NCBI GenBank assembly: GCA_963664365.1
Contig: OY761144.1
Location: 124,001 to 188,000 of the forward strand
Reading direction: 5' to 3'
Length of the DNA stretch: 64,000 nucleotides
From: VXRN01 sp963664365
Lineage (GTDB): Bacteria > Chloroflexota > Dehalococcoidia > Lucifugimonadales > UBA1123
The notes under the pieces were generated by a model. That model did no database searches and was not told the DNA's origin. It saw only the letters and a list, made by a program, of their open reading frames with translations. Made by a program: the position numbers and the translations under genes. Below, piece after piece: positions 41,043 to 49,337 of the stretch. Numbering within the stretch: the first letter of the stretch is position 1; every line of letters begins with the position of its first letter.

Positions 41043-44000
41043 CTACACCGCCACGCGGATTTCGGTGTCACCTGCTGAGAGGGCGTTGATGTAGGCCAGT
41101 GTCATCTGCTTGGTTCTGTATGCGCCGAAGTTCTTCTCGTCTTCGCGGCGGACTATTGGGAACGTGTCCATGACGTAGGCCGCGTCGTCTCGGGACAGGC
41201 CGTACAGGTGGAAGTAGAGGGCGTCCAATCGGGCGCGCAGGTGTCTGCGGTCTTCGTCGTTCCAGGTGAACGGCTCGCCTTCGTATCCCAGGTCTCTTGC
41301 GAACGGTTTCATGTCGCGCGCCGTGTACGTTAGCTTCAGTACGTGGTCTCGGACGATCTCGCGGGCGGTCTTGTCTCCAAACCGCGTGTCGTAGTCGTCG
41401 GGGGCGATGACGGGGAGTTGTTCGACTATGAACAAGTTGAGGGTCTGCCCCTGTATCTTCTGCCGAGTCGCGAAGTCGAAAGCCATAGCGTTGAGATTGG
41501 CCGCCAGCAGCCACTCGTCGCGCTCTTCCCCTTGTGGTATTAGAATTGGCACCTTGTTCCCGAATCCCACCGCCGGGAACAGAGCGGCAATAAACGTCCT
41601 CACATTGGTCGGCGCGGTTATTTCCTTGAATCCCAAGACCCAATTCGATTCTGAAGTCCAGCCGCATTTAGACTCAGGTACCCAGAATTGGTGACTGGGC
41701 AACCAGTCCGGATTCATGTGTTGGTCTGGAGTAGCATCCTGAGGCTGTGCGGGCCGATTCAGGTTGTCAGGGTTGACAACCACGCTTGCCGCCCGGTGAT
41801 CGAACGCCTGCACCATCTTCCCTTCGTACAGCGGCAGATACACCTCATCACCCTTCTTCCAGCGGTTTGCCTCTACCGGGTAGAAACCCTCTGAATCTAG
41901 TTGCGCCGCAGTCCTGAACAGGCGTGAGTCGTTGGTCATGTCAAACATTCGGTTATAGCGCACCGGCCACACTTTACTCTCCCCACCTCCTGACCGGTCC
42001 ACCAGCGCCGGATGCCGTTCGTAGATTCCCCGCGTGATCTCCGCGTCGCGACGGCTCCGGAACACTGGCGCCGTGCCGGTGTTCGGGTTCACTCTCGCGA
42101 AGTCGGTTGGGGCCAACGGGAAGCATCGATCCGCGTCTTTGATCGTCTCCGTATCGTGCAGGAAGAACGCACACTCGGTCTCGTCGAATCGCCGCTCCTC
42201 CCCGCCGAACGCTAGGACGCAGAACTTGAACCGCGAATCCACGTCCGGGAAGAACGGCGGCAGGCTCGTGCCGAGGCGTCGATTCTCGAAGTCGAATAGC
42301 CCGGACACCCGCCCGTCTGTCGATACCGACTTGAAGAATCGCGCCGCCGTCTTGTCCGCGTAGATGCCGGACGGCGTCAGCAGCCCCACGTATCCGTCCG
42401 GCTTCACCAAGCCCATCGCCCGCTCTACGAACAGGGAGTAGAGGTTGATGTCTCCGCCGCCCAGCAGTGGGTAGTGTCCTGAGCCTCGCACGAGTTGGCC
42501 CAGGCCGTCCGCCCGCTCCTTGGCCTCGTCGAAATCGTCAACAAGATGGTCTTCCAGTTCGCGCAGTTCACGGACCATCGTCCGCCTGGCCGCGGCAGTT
42601 GGCGCGAGCGCAATGTCGGGGGCGCGGGTCGCGAACCACTCAACTTCTTGGAGCTTGATCCTGTCCCAGGGCGGATTGCCAATCACGGCGTCGAAGCCGC
42701 CGGCGGGGCGTTCGTCCTGCCAGTCATGCCACACACCGGGAAAGGCGACCTCCCAGTGCAGGAACGACTCGCGTTGCGCTATCGCTATTGCGTCGTTCCA
42801 AATCCGCGCGAACCCGTCTGATACGGCTCCGTCCTCCGGCCCTCGGGAGAGAAGTCTGTATGCGTTGTCAGGATCCGCCGCCAAGGCCGCCACTAGCGGA
42901 TTCAAAAGGCTGTCCTTGGCTCTCTTCTTCATCCCCGCCGTCAGCCAACCCAGCCCGCACAGGAAGTCCAGCAGGCCGCGCAGTTCGGCCGTCGTCTCCT
43001 CCACCTCTCCGAACAGCGACGCCGACTCCCGCACCTCGCTCACGTCCGCGTCAGACATATCCTCGATGCGCCGCATTCCCGACGTGGCCGCTTCCGCTCC
43101 CGAAATGGCGGAGCTCGCGAACAGCCCTCCCAGTCGGTTCAGATCCTTGGTCGCATCCGTCACTCTGAGGCCAATCAGCGAGTCCCCGCATCGCAGGTGG
43201 TGGTCTAGGAACGACAGCGGCGCGCCAACCGTGAAGCTGTGCAGCCACAGGGATACCTTCGCCAGTTCAACCGTGAGCGGGTTCTTGTCCACGCCGTAGA
43301 TGCACCGCTTCAGCGCCATACGCCTGATTATCGTCTGGTCGGTGAGCAGCGACTCGTCCAGCGCCCAGTCCGACTCTCTGGCCCGTCCGATGATGTCCCG
43401 CCGGATGGACTCTACACGCTCCACCAGCGGCGAGACGTACTCGCCCTCCAACCACTCAGGCAGGTCGGGCACGCTCTCCGACCGCTCCGCGATCCAGTCC
43501 GAGAGGAAATCGACCGCCGTGACCAGGAAGTGACCGCTGCCCATAGCCGGGTCCAGAACTTTGAGGTCGAGCGCGGCCTCCGCCGGATCAATCGCCCGCA
43601 ACTCCGACAGCCGCTCGGACATGGGCCTGGGGGCGTCCGCCAACTCCTCCGCTCTCTTCCTGAACGCCTCCTCGCGCTCCTCGACCAGCGGCTTCAGCGT
43701 CCGATCTACTATCAAGTCCACCAACTCCTGGGGCGTGAAGAAACTGCCGCTGTCCTTCCTCGCATACGGGTTTGGGCGGATGACGATCTCCCCGCCGTCG
43801 TCACGTACCGGCTCCTGCTCAAGCAGCCGCTCGTAAATCGATCCAAGCTGCTGCACGGACATGTCTCGGTAGTTGACGAACCGGCGCCCGCCGTCCGTCT
43901 CGGCATGGCTCAGGTCATAGACGACCCGCGCGACGACCTCGTCGGACAGACGCACTCTCTCCAGCAGCGGGGCCGCATCCGGCGCGAACAGCCCGCCGTT

Positions 44001-45053
44001 GTAGGGCGGCAGGCCGATGGACGGGTCGCCTTCATCGGTCTGTCTGAAGAGCGTCATGAGGTGGTCGTAGTACCTGGCCGCCCTGTCCGAGAACGTGTCC
44101 CCGCTCGTCATCCTGTCGGCAACGTCGTCGCGCACCCGCTTCCGCATACCGTAGTCGTCGTACCGCGTGTCGTTCACCGGCAGCAGGCCGCGGTCCTCCG
44201 CGTACAGCACGAAGAGCAGCCTGTACAGGAAGATCAGCGCCGCGTGACGGACCTGCGGGAGTTCCTCGCCCGATTTCCCCGCGAGCGCCTTCACGAGGCT
44301 CGGAAAGACGCGCTCGAAGACCACGCTCGAAAGGTCTTGCGCGACCTGCGCCTCGTACCGCTTGCCCTCCGCCAGCGCGGACTCCAAGAACGTCGTGACC
44401 GCGCCATCCCGGAGTACGAACGACTTCCGGCGGAACAGCAGGTAGAACGACCGCAGCGCGTCCTCGTTCTCCGGTTCGAGCGCATCACGCAGGTCTATCT
44501 CGAAGTACCCGCTCTCGCGCGGCCGCGCCAGGTGGTCGTACAGTCGCCAGACTCCGCCGTCGGTCAGGATGCCCCACCTGATGCGGCCCTCCGACTCGAT
44601 CTCGGCGGTCGTGAGGTATCCGAGTATCTGGCGATGCGGAGTCCTGGAGCGGTTGCCGCCGTCCGTCTCGCGCGCGTCCAGAGACAGGCCGAACCGCTTG
44701 CTCTCCTGGACGACCAGCGCATCGCGGTATCGTTCCCTCGCGCCGCTTCTCGCGCCGGCGCGCCGCTTGGACTCCGGGTCGGCGAACAGCAGGTGGTCGG
44801 GGATGTCCTCGTTTCGTGACGAACCTTGCTGCGGAAGGTAGTCGGCCCACCCCAGAAGTTCCAGCGCGGGGCGGATGATCTCCTGCTCGGTGGTCGCCTC
44901 GTTCAGACTGCCGGAACGGCTAATCGCGTCGCGGCATTGCCGGATCCGGTCCGTGAACGAGTCGAACTGCCCCGACGAAATCAGGTCCCGCCATTCGGCG
45001 GTCCCCTTTATCCCGTCGGTGAGGAAGTATTCTGTAAATAGCTGGCCTGGCAA
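41043..45053 (-). CDS. Type IIG (Eco57I-like) combined restriction endonuclease-methyltransferase
   Basis: 1336-aa single-chain enzyme. N-terminal nuclease with PD86 (IPDHLLF) and E117-S-K119 (VQESKRFG), a PD-ExK active site. The helical middle is followed by an N6-adenine methyltransferase with motif I LDPAMGSGHFLV (about residue 510) and motif IV IGNPPWD (about 795). The C-terminal region from about 950 serves as target recognition domain in this class. Eco57I-like features include DKNPLTVELAKVSLWLHSF. Intact. Its last 100 codons are duplicated at 39887-40187. An alternative reading as a PglX/DISARM-type methylase is less likely given the nuclease motif. Confidence 0.9.
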   Translation of the reverse strand: MPGQLFTEYFLTDGIKGTAEWRDLISSGQFDSFTDRIRQCRDAISRSGSLNEATTEQEIIRPALELLGWADYLPQQGSSRNEDIPDHLLFADPESKRRAGARSGARERYRDALVVQESKRFGLSLDARETDGGNRSRTPHRQILGYLTTAEIESEGRIRWGILTDGGVWRLYDHLARPRESGYFEIDLRDALEPENEDALRSFYLLFRRKSFVLRDGAVTTFLESALAEGKRYEAQVAQDLSSVVFERVFPSLVKALAGKSGEELPQVRHAALIFLYRLLFVLYAEDRGLLPVNDTRYDDYGMRKRVRDDVADRMTSGDTFSDRAARYYDHLMTLFRQTDEGDPSIGLPPYNGGLFAPDAAPLLERVRLSDEVVARVVYDLSHAETDGGRRFVNYRDMSVQQLGSIYERLLEQEPVRDDGGEIVIRPNPYARKDSGSFFTPQELVDLIVDRTLKPLVEEREEAFRKRAEELADAPRPMSERLSELRAIDPAEAALDLKVLDPAMGSGHFLVTAVDFLSDWIAERSESVPDLPEWLEGEYVSPLVERVESIRRDIIGRARESDWALDESLLTDQTIIRRMALKRCIYGVDKNPLTVELAKVSLWLHSFTVGAPLSFLDHHLRCGDSLIGLRVTDATKDLNRLGGLFASSAISGAEAATSGMRRIEDMSDADVSEVRESASLFGEVEETTAELRGLLDFLCGLGWLTAGMKKRAKDSLLNPLVAALAADPDNAYRLLSRGPEDGAVSDGFARIWNDAIAIAQRESFLHWEVAFPGVWHDWQDERPAGGFDAVIGNPPWDRIKLQEVEWFATRAPDIALAPTAAARRTMVRELRELEDHLVDDFDEAKERADGLGQLVRGSGHYPLLGGGDINLYSLFVERAMGLVKPDGYVGLLTPSGIYADKTAARFFKSVSTDGRVSGLFDFENRRLGTSLPPFFPDVDSRFKFCVLAFGGEERRFDETECAFFLHDTETIKDADRCFPLAPTDFARVNPNTGTAPVFRSRRDAEITRGIYERHPALVDRSGGGESKVWPVRYNRMFDMTNDSRLFRTAAQLDSEGFYPVEANRWKKGDEVYLPLYEGKMVQAFDHRAASVVVNPDNLNRPAQPQDATPDQHMNPDWLPSHQFWVPESKCGWTSESNWVLGFKEITAPTNVRTFIAALFPAVGFGNKVPILIPQGEERDEWLLAANLNAMAFDFATRQKIQGQTLNLFIVEQLPVIAPDDYDTRFGDKTAREIVRDHVLKLTYTARDMKPFARDLGYEGEPFTWNDEDRRHLRARLDALYFHLYGLSRDDAAYVMDTFPIVRREDEKNFGAYRTKQMTLAYINALSAGDTEIRVAV

Positions 45054-45192
45054 CGGTCACCTTGTATGAGTTGTCTCGAGGGAAGCCGCGCCCATCCCTC
45101 TGCCGAACATAATACCATATACCATTGGGAGCGACCGCAAAGTTATGGAACAACTGCCAAAATCGGATGCTTGAAATGTCTTCTGTCTTACA

Positions 45193-45214
45193 CATATACT
45201 TCAAAAGCATATAC
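45193..45214. promoter_or_regulatory. Pair of CATATAC direct repeats, possible antitoxin operator
   Basis: CATATAC at 45193-45199 and 45208-45214, spaced 15 bp start to start, about 30 bp upstream of a ribbon-helix-helix-type antitoxin gene. Such antitoxins bind short tandem repeats in their own promoters; the link here is inference. Confidence 0.35.
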
Positions 45215-45244
45215 GTGTACCTATGAACGAGGCGCCAAACCACG

Positions 45245-45454
45245 ATGAAGCAGAAACTCACAATCACCATAGACGCTGACCTAATACCCCAATCCAAGCG
45301 GTACGCCCGCTCCAAAGGCGTATCGCTATCTTCCCTGATCGAGCAGTCTCTCAGGCAGGCGGCCGGAGATCATCCCCCGTCCTTCGCCTCACGATGGCGA
45401 GGCCAGTTCCAAGCTGCCGAGCGTGACGACCCGCTGGCCCGGAAGTATCTCTAA
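45245..45454 (+). CDS. Ribbon-helix-helix-type antitoxin (DUF6364-like)
   Basis: 69 aa starting MKQKLTITIDADLIPQSKRYARSKGVSLSSLIEQSLR, the N-terminal strand and two helices of RHH/MetJ-Arc antitoxins that pair with PIN toxins. Complete. Directly downstream is only a C-terminal fragment of a PIN-domain toxin, so this antitoxin is orphaned. Confidence 0.82.
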   Translation: MKQKLTITIDADLIPQSKRYARSKGVSLSSLIEQSLRQAAGDHPPSFASRWRGQFQAAERDDPLARKYL

Positions 45455-45590
45455 CTTCGAGGACGCGATGCAGGTGGCGGCAGCCCGCGCCTGCGGAGCT
45501 CGCTACATCGTCACGAGGAACTTCAGGGACTACGAACGCTCCCCAATCCGCGCCGTCAGTCCCCAGGAGGCGCTCGACGGACTGTTCTGA
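45455..45590 (+). pseudogene. C-terminal remnant of a PIN-domain toxin
   Basis: The frame ending TGA 45588-45590 reads FEDAMQVAAARACGARYIVTRNFRDYERSPIRAV, the last third of PIN toxins (acidic FEDA helix, then the IVTRN(x)RDF motif). There is no start codon and the N-terminal two thirds are missing. The fragment begins inside the antitoxin's stop region, consistent with an internal deletion. Confidence 0.8.
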
Positions 45591-45604
45591 TGCGGTGAGC
45601 ATCT

Positions 45605-46876
45605 TCACCCCACCCGTATCGGATGCGGCGCGGGCTGGTTGAACAGGTATCCCTTCTCGTTGAAGGGAACTTGGTCGGGTTGAGTGTTGCCCGCGATGTC
45701 CGTGGCGCGTGTCATGATCACATGCTCGCCCGGCTCCGCGTCCCAGGCGAACTCGAACCGCGCCCACGAGAGATCCGGCTGCCGACCTGAAAGCTCCGCG
45801 TCCGTCCATGTGCGCCCCGAGTCAACGCTCCACTCCACGCGCGAGATCGGCCCTGCCGGAGAGTGGGCGTACCCGTGGATACGCTGCCGTCCCGCCGAAA
45901 GCTCCGCCGGCCACGGTAGGGCCAACGCGCTCTTGATGACCTGCGCGGTCACGGGCCTGCCCCGCGACTCGCCCTCCGGCGGGTACTGGTCTCCTATGAG
46001 CGTGTAGGACGTCGTGTTGTTGCGCGTCCACATCCGCTCGGAGGAGGCCACGATGCGCCCAAGCCACTTGATGTTCGCGCTGCCCACCCAGCCAGGCACG
46101 AGGGCGCGCACCGGAAAGCCGTGGTCTCTGGGCAGAGTCTCTCCGTTGAGCGCGTATGCCAGCAGCGTATCGGGGCGCATCGCCTTCTCGGCCGGCAGTA
46201 CGTACCGAAAACCCTCCTCCGGCGATTCCGAGTCCAGCCCCACCAGCAGCACGCTCACCGCGCTCGCGTGAACGCCGGCCAGCGTCAGCACGTCACGAAG
46301 CGCGGCACCGACCCATTCGCCGTTGCTGACGCCCCCCGTCATCCACTGCGTACCGGACGCCTTTTGTCCCTTCACCAGGTCGAACATGGCGCGGTGATTC
46401 CCCGCGCACTCCAGGTAAGAGATCAGCGTGCGGCTCGGCAGATTTCTGACGTCGTCATAAGTCAACTCCAGCGGCTCTTCTACCGCGTCGCCCTCGACGG
46501 AAAGCCGCCAGTCGGAGGCGTCCAGGTCCAGGCTGGCCGAGTTGTTCCGTACGAAGAAAAACCGGTTGGGAGTGATGAGGCCCTGCATGTTTTCCAGCCG
46601 GGCCTCCAGGCTCTTCGCGTCGTGCCTGATGAACGGTTCGGGGTCCTTGAACCATCGCGAGTCCGAGGATGTACCGACAGCCTGCCCAGTCTGCGCCGGT
46701 TGGGGCGTCTCGCCGGACGGCTGCGTACCGGCGCACGCGGCAAGGACTGCCGCGGCGCCGCCGGCCATCATCAGACGCAGGAATTGGCGGCGGTCCATCC
46801 CCCGCCCTCTGGCAAACTCCCACAGAGACTCGCCGTTCCGGTGTGCCGTCGCGGGTTCGGGGCCACTTTCCTTCAT
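45605..46876 (-). CDS. Sulfite oxidase-like molybdopterin oxidoreductase, Tat-exported lipoprotein
   Basis: 423-aa exported molybdoenzyme of the sulfite oxidase family (SoxC/YedY-like). The start ATG 46876 follows GGAGGAG. Tat motif DRRQFLRL with RR29-30, hydrophobic stretch and lipobox LAAC ending at C48, so it is probably a Tat-translocated lipoprotein. The Mo-coordinating Cys is C157 in SYLECAGNHR. GVSNGEWVGAALRDVL and the dimerisation domain with VEWSVDSGRTWTDAEL follow. No cytochrome partner lies next to it. Substrate could be sulfite or another oxo-compound. Confidence 0.9.
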   Translation of the reverse strand: MKESGPEPATAHRNGESLWEFARGRGMDRRQFLRLMMAGGAAAVLAACAGTQPSGETPQPAQTGQAVGTSSDSRWFKDPEPFIRHDAKSLEARLENMQGLITPNRFFFVRNNSASLDLDASDWRLSVEGDAVEEPLELTYDDVRNLPSRTLISYLECAGNHRAMFDLVKGQKASGTQWMTGGVSNGEWVGAALRDVLTLAGVHASAVSVLLVGLDSESPEEGFRYVLPAEKAMRPDTLLAYALNGETLPRDHGFPVRALVPGWVGSANIKWLGRIVASSERMWTRNNTTSYTLIGDQYPPEGESRGRPVTAQVIKSALALPWPAELSAGRQRIHGYAHSPAGPISRVEWSVDSGRTWTDAELSGRQPDLSWARFEFAWDAEPGEHVIMTRATDIAGNTQPDQVPFNEKGYLFNQPAPHPIRVG

Positions 46877-47018
46877 GTCTGTCTTCTCCTCCGGCGTGAC
46901 TCTACATACGCGCTTCACACTCCCGAATATACTACCATTGGAAGTACCCGGCATTTGGATACACCCTTGACAGACAGTTCCCAGTGTCTCACACTTCCGA
47001 ATGAAGGAGACGGACATC

Positions 47019-47291
47019 ATGGCCACAACCGAGATTCGCCGCATCCCCGTACACAAAGTGCCGGCAGGAACGATGCTTGCTAAACTGGACAAGAAGATGC
47101 GCAAGTACGAGCGCAGGTATGAAATGTCCAGCGACAAGATGGCTGCGCTTCTTGAGATGGACGCAATTCGACCTACTGCCGAGATCCTCAGATGGTATTC
47201 AGCGTATCAAGGAGCCAAATCGCTCCGCAGAAAGACCCGCACGACTGGAACAGCTGGGACCACTACCGGACAATCCACGAAATCCGACTGA
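47019..47291 (+). CDS. Hypothetical protein, about 90 aa
   Basis: Starts MATTEIRRIPVHKVPAGTMLAKLDKKMRKYERRY with GGAG nine bases upstream. Short, basic, helical, with MSSDKMAALLEMDAIRPTAEILRWYSAYQ in the middle; the tail is low-complexity Thr/Gly. The N-terminal layout is reminiscent of small antitoxins, but no toxin is evident and the family is not recognised. Its stop abuts the following gene (the next possible start, GTG 47292, is adjacent). Confidence 0.5.
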   Translation: MATTEIRRIPVHKVPAGTMLAKLDKKMRKYERRYEMSSDKMAALLEMDAIRPTAEILRWYSAYQGAKSLRRKTRTTGTAGTTTGQSTKSD

Positions 47292-47300
47292 GTGAACACC

Positions 47301-48401
47301 ATGAAAATCACCAACCTAAAACTAGACATGTTCAACTGGACCACCGTCCCGTGGAAGACCGGCGTCGGTATGCAGTTCGGCTCTGCGAAACAGCTCGGAG
47401 TCGTCACCGTCGAGACCGACGAGGGCGTCTCCGGCAACTCCTTCCTCGGCTCCGGCAGGATGGGCGCCGACCACTACGCCCTCGGACTCATCGAGTACAT
47501 CAAGCCCGTCGTCATCGGCCGCAACCCGCTCGACATCGGCGCGATATGGGCCGACATGTACAAGAAGAGGCGATCCGTCTCAACCTTCGTCATCGCCGCC
47601 GTGGACGTGTGCCTATGGGACATCAACGGCAAGCTCGCCGGACAGCCCATCCACAGGCTGCTCGGCACCTGCAGAGACTCCGTCCCCGTGTACTCCAGCA
47701 CCGCCTATTGGGAGACCAAAGAGGAGTATGTGAAGGAGGCCGTCCGCTTCAGGGACATGGGCTGGCCCGCCCACAAGATTCACCCGCACGGCGACCCCGA
47801 ATACGACATCGAGATCTGCGAGGCCGTCGCCGGCGCAGTCGGAGGCGACATGAAGCTCATGCTCGATTCCATGTGGGCATACTGCTACGAAGACGCCCTC
47901 AGAGTGGGCCGCGCCATCGAAGATCTCGACTTCTACTGGTACGAAGACCCCCTCGCCGAAGAGGACATCTACAACTACGTCAAGCTCCACGAGAAGCTCG
48001 ACATCCCGATCATGTCCACCGAGTACGCCCCCGGCCGCTTCTACGGCATGACACCCTGGATCACCCAGTACGCCACCGACATCTTGCGCGGCGACGTGCC
48101 CATCACCGGCGGTATCACGCCCCTCGTTCGACTCTGCCACATGGCCGAGGGCTTCAAGATGAAGTGCGAAATCCACCACGGAGGCAACTCCCTCAACAAC
48201 GTCGCCAACCTGCACGTCACCATGGCCGTGCCCAACTGCGAGTTCTTCGAGTTCTTCCCTTGCACAGGGGCCAACATGTACGGACTCGTAGAAGATATCG
48301 ACATGACGGGCGGCAAAGTCCACGCGCCGACCGAGCCCGGTCTCGGCTACCAGATAGACTGGGACCTCGTCCGGCGCGAGCACACCGCGACCGTCGAGTA
48401 A
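47301..48401 (+). CDS. Enolase-superfamily (mandelate racemase/muconate lactonizing) enzyme
   Basis: 366-aa metal-dependent enzyme that abstracts a proton alpha to a carboxylate. Counting from MKITNL (ATG 47301; GTG 47292 is an alternative), the K159-x-H161 general-base motif (HKIHPHGD), metal ligands D189 (LMLDSMW), E215 (WYEDPL) and E241 (MSTEYAP), and H292/H293 (EIHHGGNS) are visible. This is the mandelate racemase subgroup pattern of sugar-acid dehydratases. Substrate unknown. A second family member lies at 57147. Confidence 0.9.
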   Translation: MKITNLKLDMFNWTTVPWKTGVGMQFGSAKQLGVVTVETDEGVSGNSFLGSGRMGADHYALGLIEYIKPVVIGRNPLDIGAIWADMYKKRRSVSTFVIAAVDVCLWDINGKLAGQPIHRLLGTCRDSVPVYSSTAYWETKEEYVKEAVRFRDMGWPAHKIHPHGDPEYDIEICEAVAGAVGGDMKLMLDSMWAYCYEDALRVGRAIEDLDFYWYEDPLAEEDIYNYVKLHEKLDIPIMSTEYAPGRFYGMTPWITQYATDILRGDVPITGGITPLVRLCHMAEGFKMKCEIHHGGNSLNNVANLHVTMAVPNCEFFEFFPCTGANMYGLVEDIDMTGGKVHAPTEPGLGYQIDWDLVRREHTATVE

Positions 48402-48420
48402 GATTCGCCCAAATTAGCCC

Positions 48421-48449
48421 TTGACAACCGCTCAACAGTTCGCTAAACT
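48421..48449 (+). promoter_or_regulatory. Strong sigma-70-type promoter upstream of prohead protease-capsid genes
   Basis: TTGACA (48421-48426), exactly 17 bp, TAAACT (48444-48449). It faces the protease/capsid/connector genes with a leader of about 140 nt. Presence of a near-consensus promoter argues that the block can be transcribed on its own. Confidence 0.75.
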
Positions 48450-48510
48450 AGGTATTCGACTGGCAAGAAACTAACCCCGACGGCAAGTCCGTCCACAACC
48501 CAGGTCTGTA

Positions 48511-48551
48511 AACGGCCCTCCCAGGCGACCCGATCGCCCCGGAGGGCCGTT
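48511..48551 (+). promoter_or_regulatory. Leader hairpin between promoter and prohead protease
   Basis: AACGGCCCTCC (48511-48521) pairs perfectly with GGAGGGCCGTT (48541-48551) around a 19-nt loop. It lies in the 5' leader, 48 nt before the protease ATG, followed by CTGCGTCTCTCC rather than a T-run. It could act as an attenuator, an RNA-stability element or a leftover terminator. Confidence 0.55.
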
Positions 48552-48598
48552 CTGCGTCTCTCCAAAACCGCACGACCATCAGAGAGAGGAGCGCGACA

Positions 48599-49216
48599 AT
48601 GGAAAACCTCACCCGATCCGTCACTACGCTCAAAGACCCCGAGCCGATCGGAGACAATGCCTACTCCGTAACCATCTTCGCCAACGAGAAGGCCAGGGAC
48701 GGCATCGGCATCGACCCCGACACAATCGACTTCTCCAACTACGAGAAGAACCCCGTCGTCCTCTACGCCCACGACTTCATGGGCCGCACCGAGTCCGGCG
48801 GGCTGCCTATTGGGCGAACCCTCAAGTTGGTACGCGCCTCCGACGGACAGATCAGGGCCGACTTCGAGTTTCTCGAGGGCGACCCCTTCGCCGCCCGCGT
48901 CCGAAACGCATGGGAACGCGGATTCATACGCGGGGCTTCCATCGGCTGGCGCACCGAACCGGGAGGTCGGGGCCGAGCGCCCAGGTCGGAGCTTATCGAG
49001 TGGTCTATCGTCGCGGTACCCGCCGACCCGGACGCGCTCCGCGACGCGTACCATACCGTCATCAGCGCCCTGATCGACGCGCCCGACCCGACGGACGACG
49101 AAAGAGTGGTCTTCGACCACACCCGCGCGGCCTCACACGCTCCCGACGAGGAAGACCCGCTCGCCGAGACCCGTCGCCTGCTAACCCAGCTTCGCGACGA
49201 CTGCCGCGCCGCTTAG
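48599..49216 (+). CDS. HK97-family prohead protease
   Basis: 205-aa serine protease that cleaves the scaffold part of the capsid protein during head maturation. Catalytic His in VLYAHDFMG (H58) and Ser in RGASIGW (S114), followed by the conserved ELIEWSIVAVPADPDA segment. The C-terminal 50 residues are acidic and family-variable. AGAGGAG precedes the ATG. Followed after 121 nt by the major capsid gene, the classic order. Confidence 0.94.
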   Translation: MENLTRSVTTLKDPEPIGDNAYSVTIFANEKARDGIGIDPDTIDFSNYEKNPVVLYAHDFMGRTESGGLPIGRTLKLVRASDGQIRADFEFLEGDPFAARVRNAWERGFIRGASIGWRTEPGGRGRAPRSELIEWSIVAVPADPDALRDAYHTVISALIDAPDPTDDERVVFDHTRAASHAPDEEDPLAETRRLLTQLRDDCRAA

Positions 49217-49337
49217 CAGACCCAACTACGCAACCAAAATCCAACTTTCACCCGTCATTCCGGCGCAGGCCGGAATCCAGAGACCAGTCAAAACCCAACT
49301 ACGCAACCCAAATCCAAGCCGAAAGGAGCTTGAACCA
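49217..49337. repeat. Intergenic REP-like element inside a short direct repeat
   Basis: CCCAACTACGCAACC occurs at about 49220 and again at about 49293. Between them lies a REP-like hairpin, CATTCCGGCgcagGCCGGAATCCAG (49256-49280). It looks like an insertion of the REP element into the protease-capsid spacer. Confidence 0.65.

Noticed and set aside
43239..44819. 526-codon + strand ORF opposite the type IIG gene
   Set aside because: Shadow of the high-GC coding strand; Arg/Val-rich composition with no family features, while the - strand gene has full motifs.
47192..48424. 410-codon + strand ORF overlapping the mandelate-racemase-like gene in another frame
   Set aside because: Extremely Arg/His-rich out-of-frame translation; the true gene is 47301-48401.
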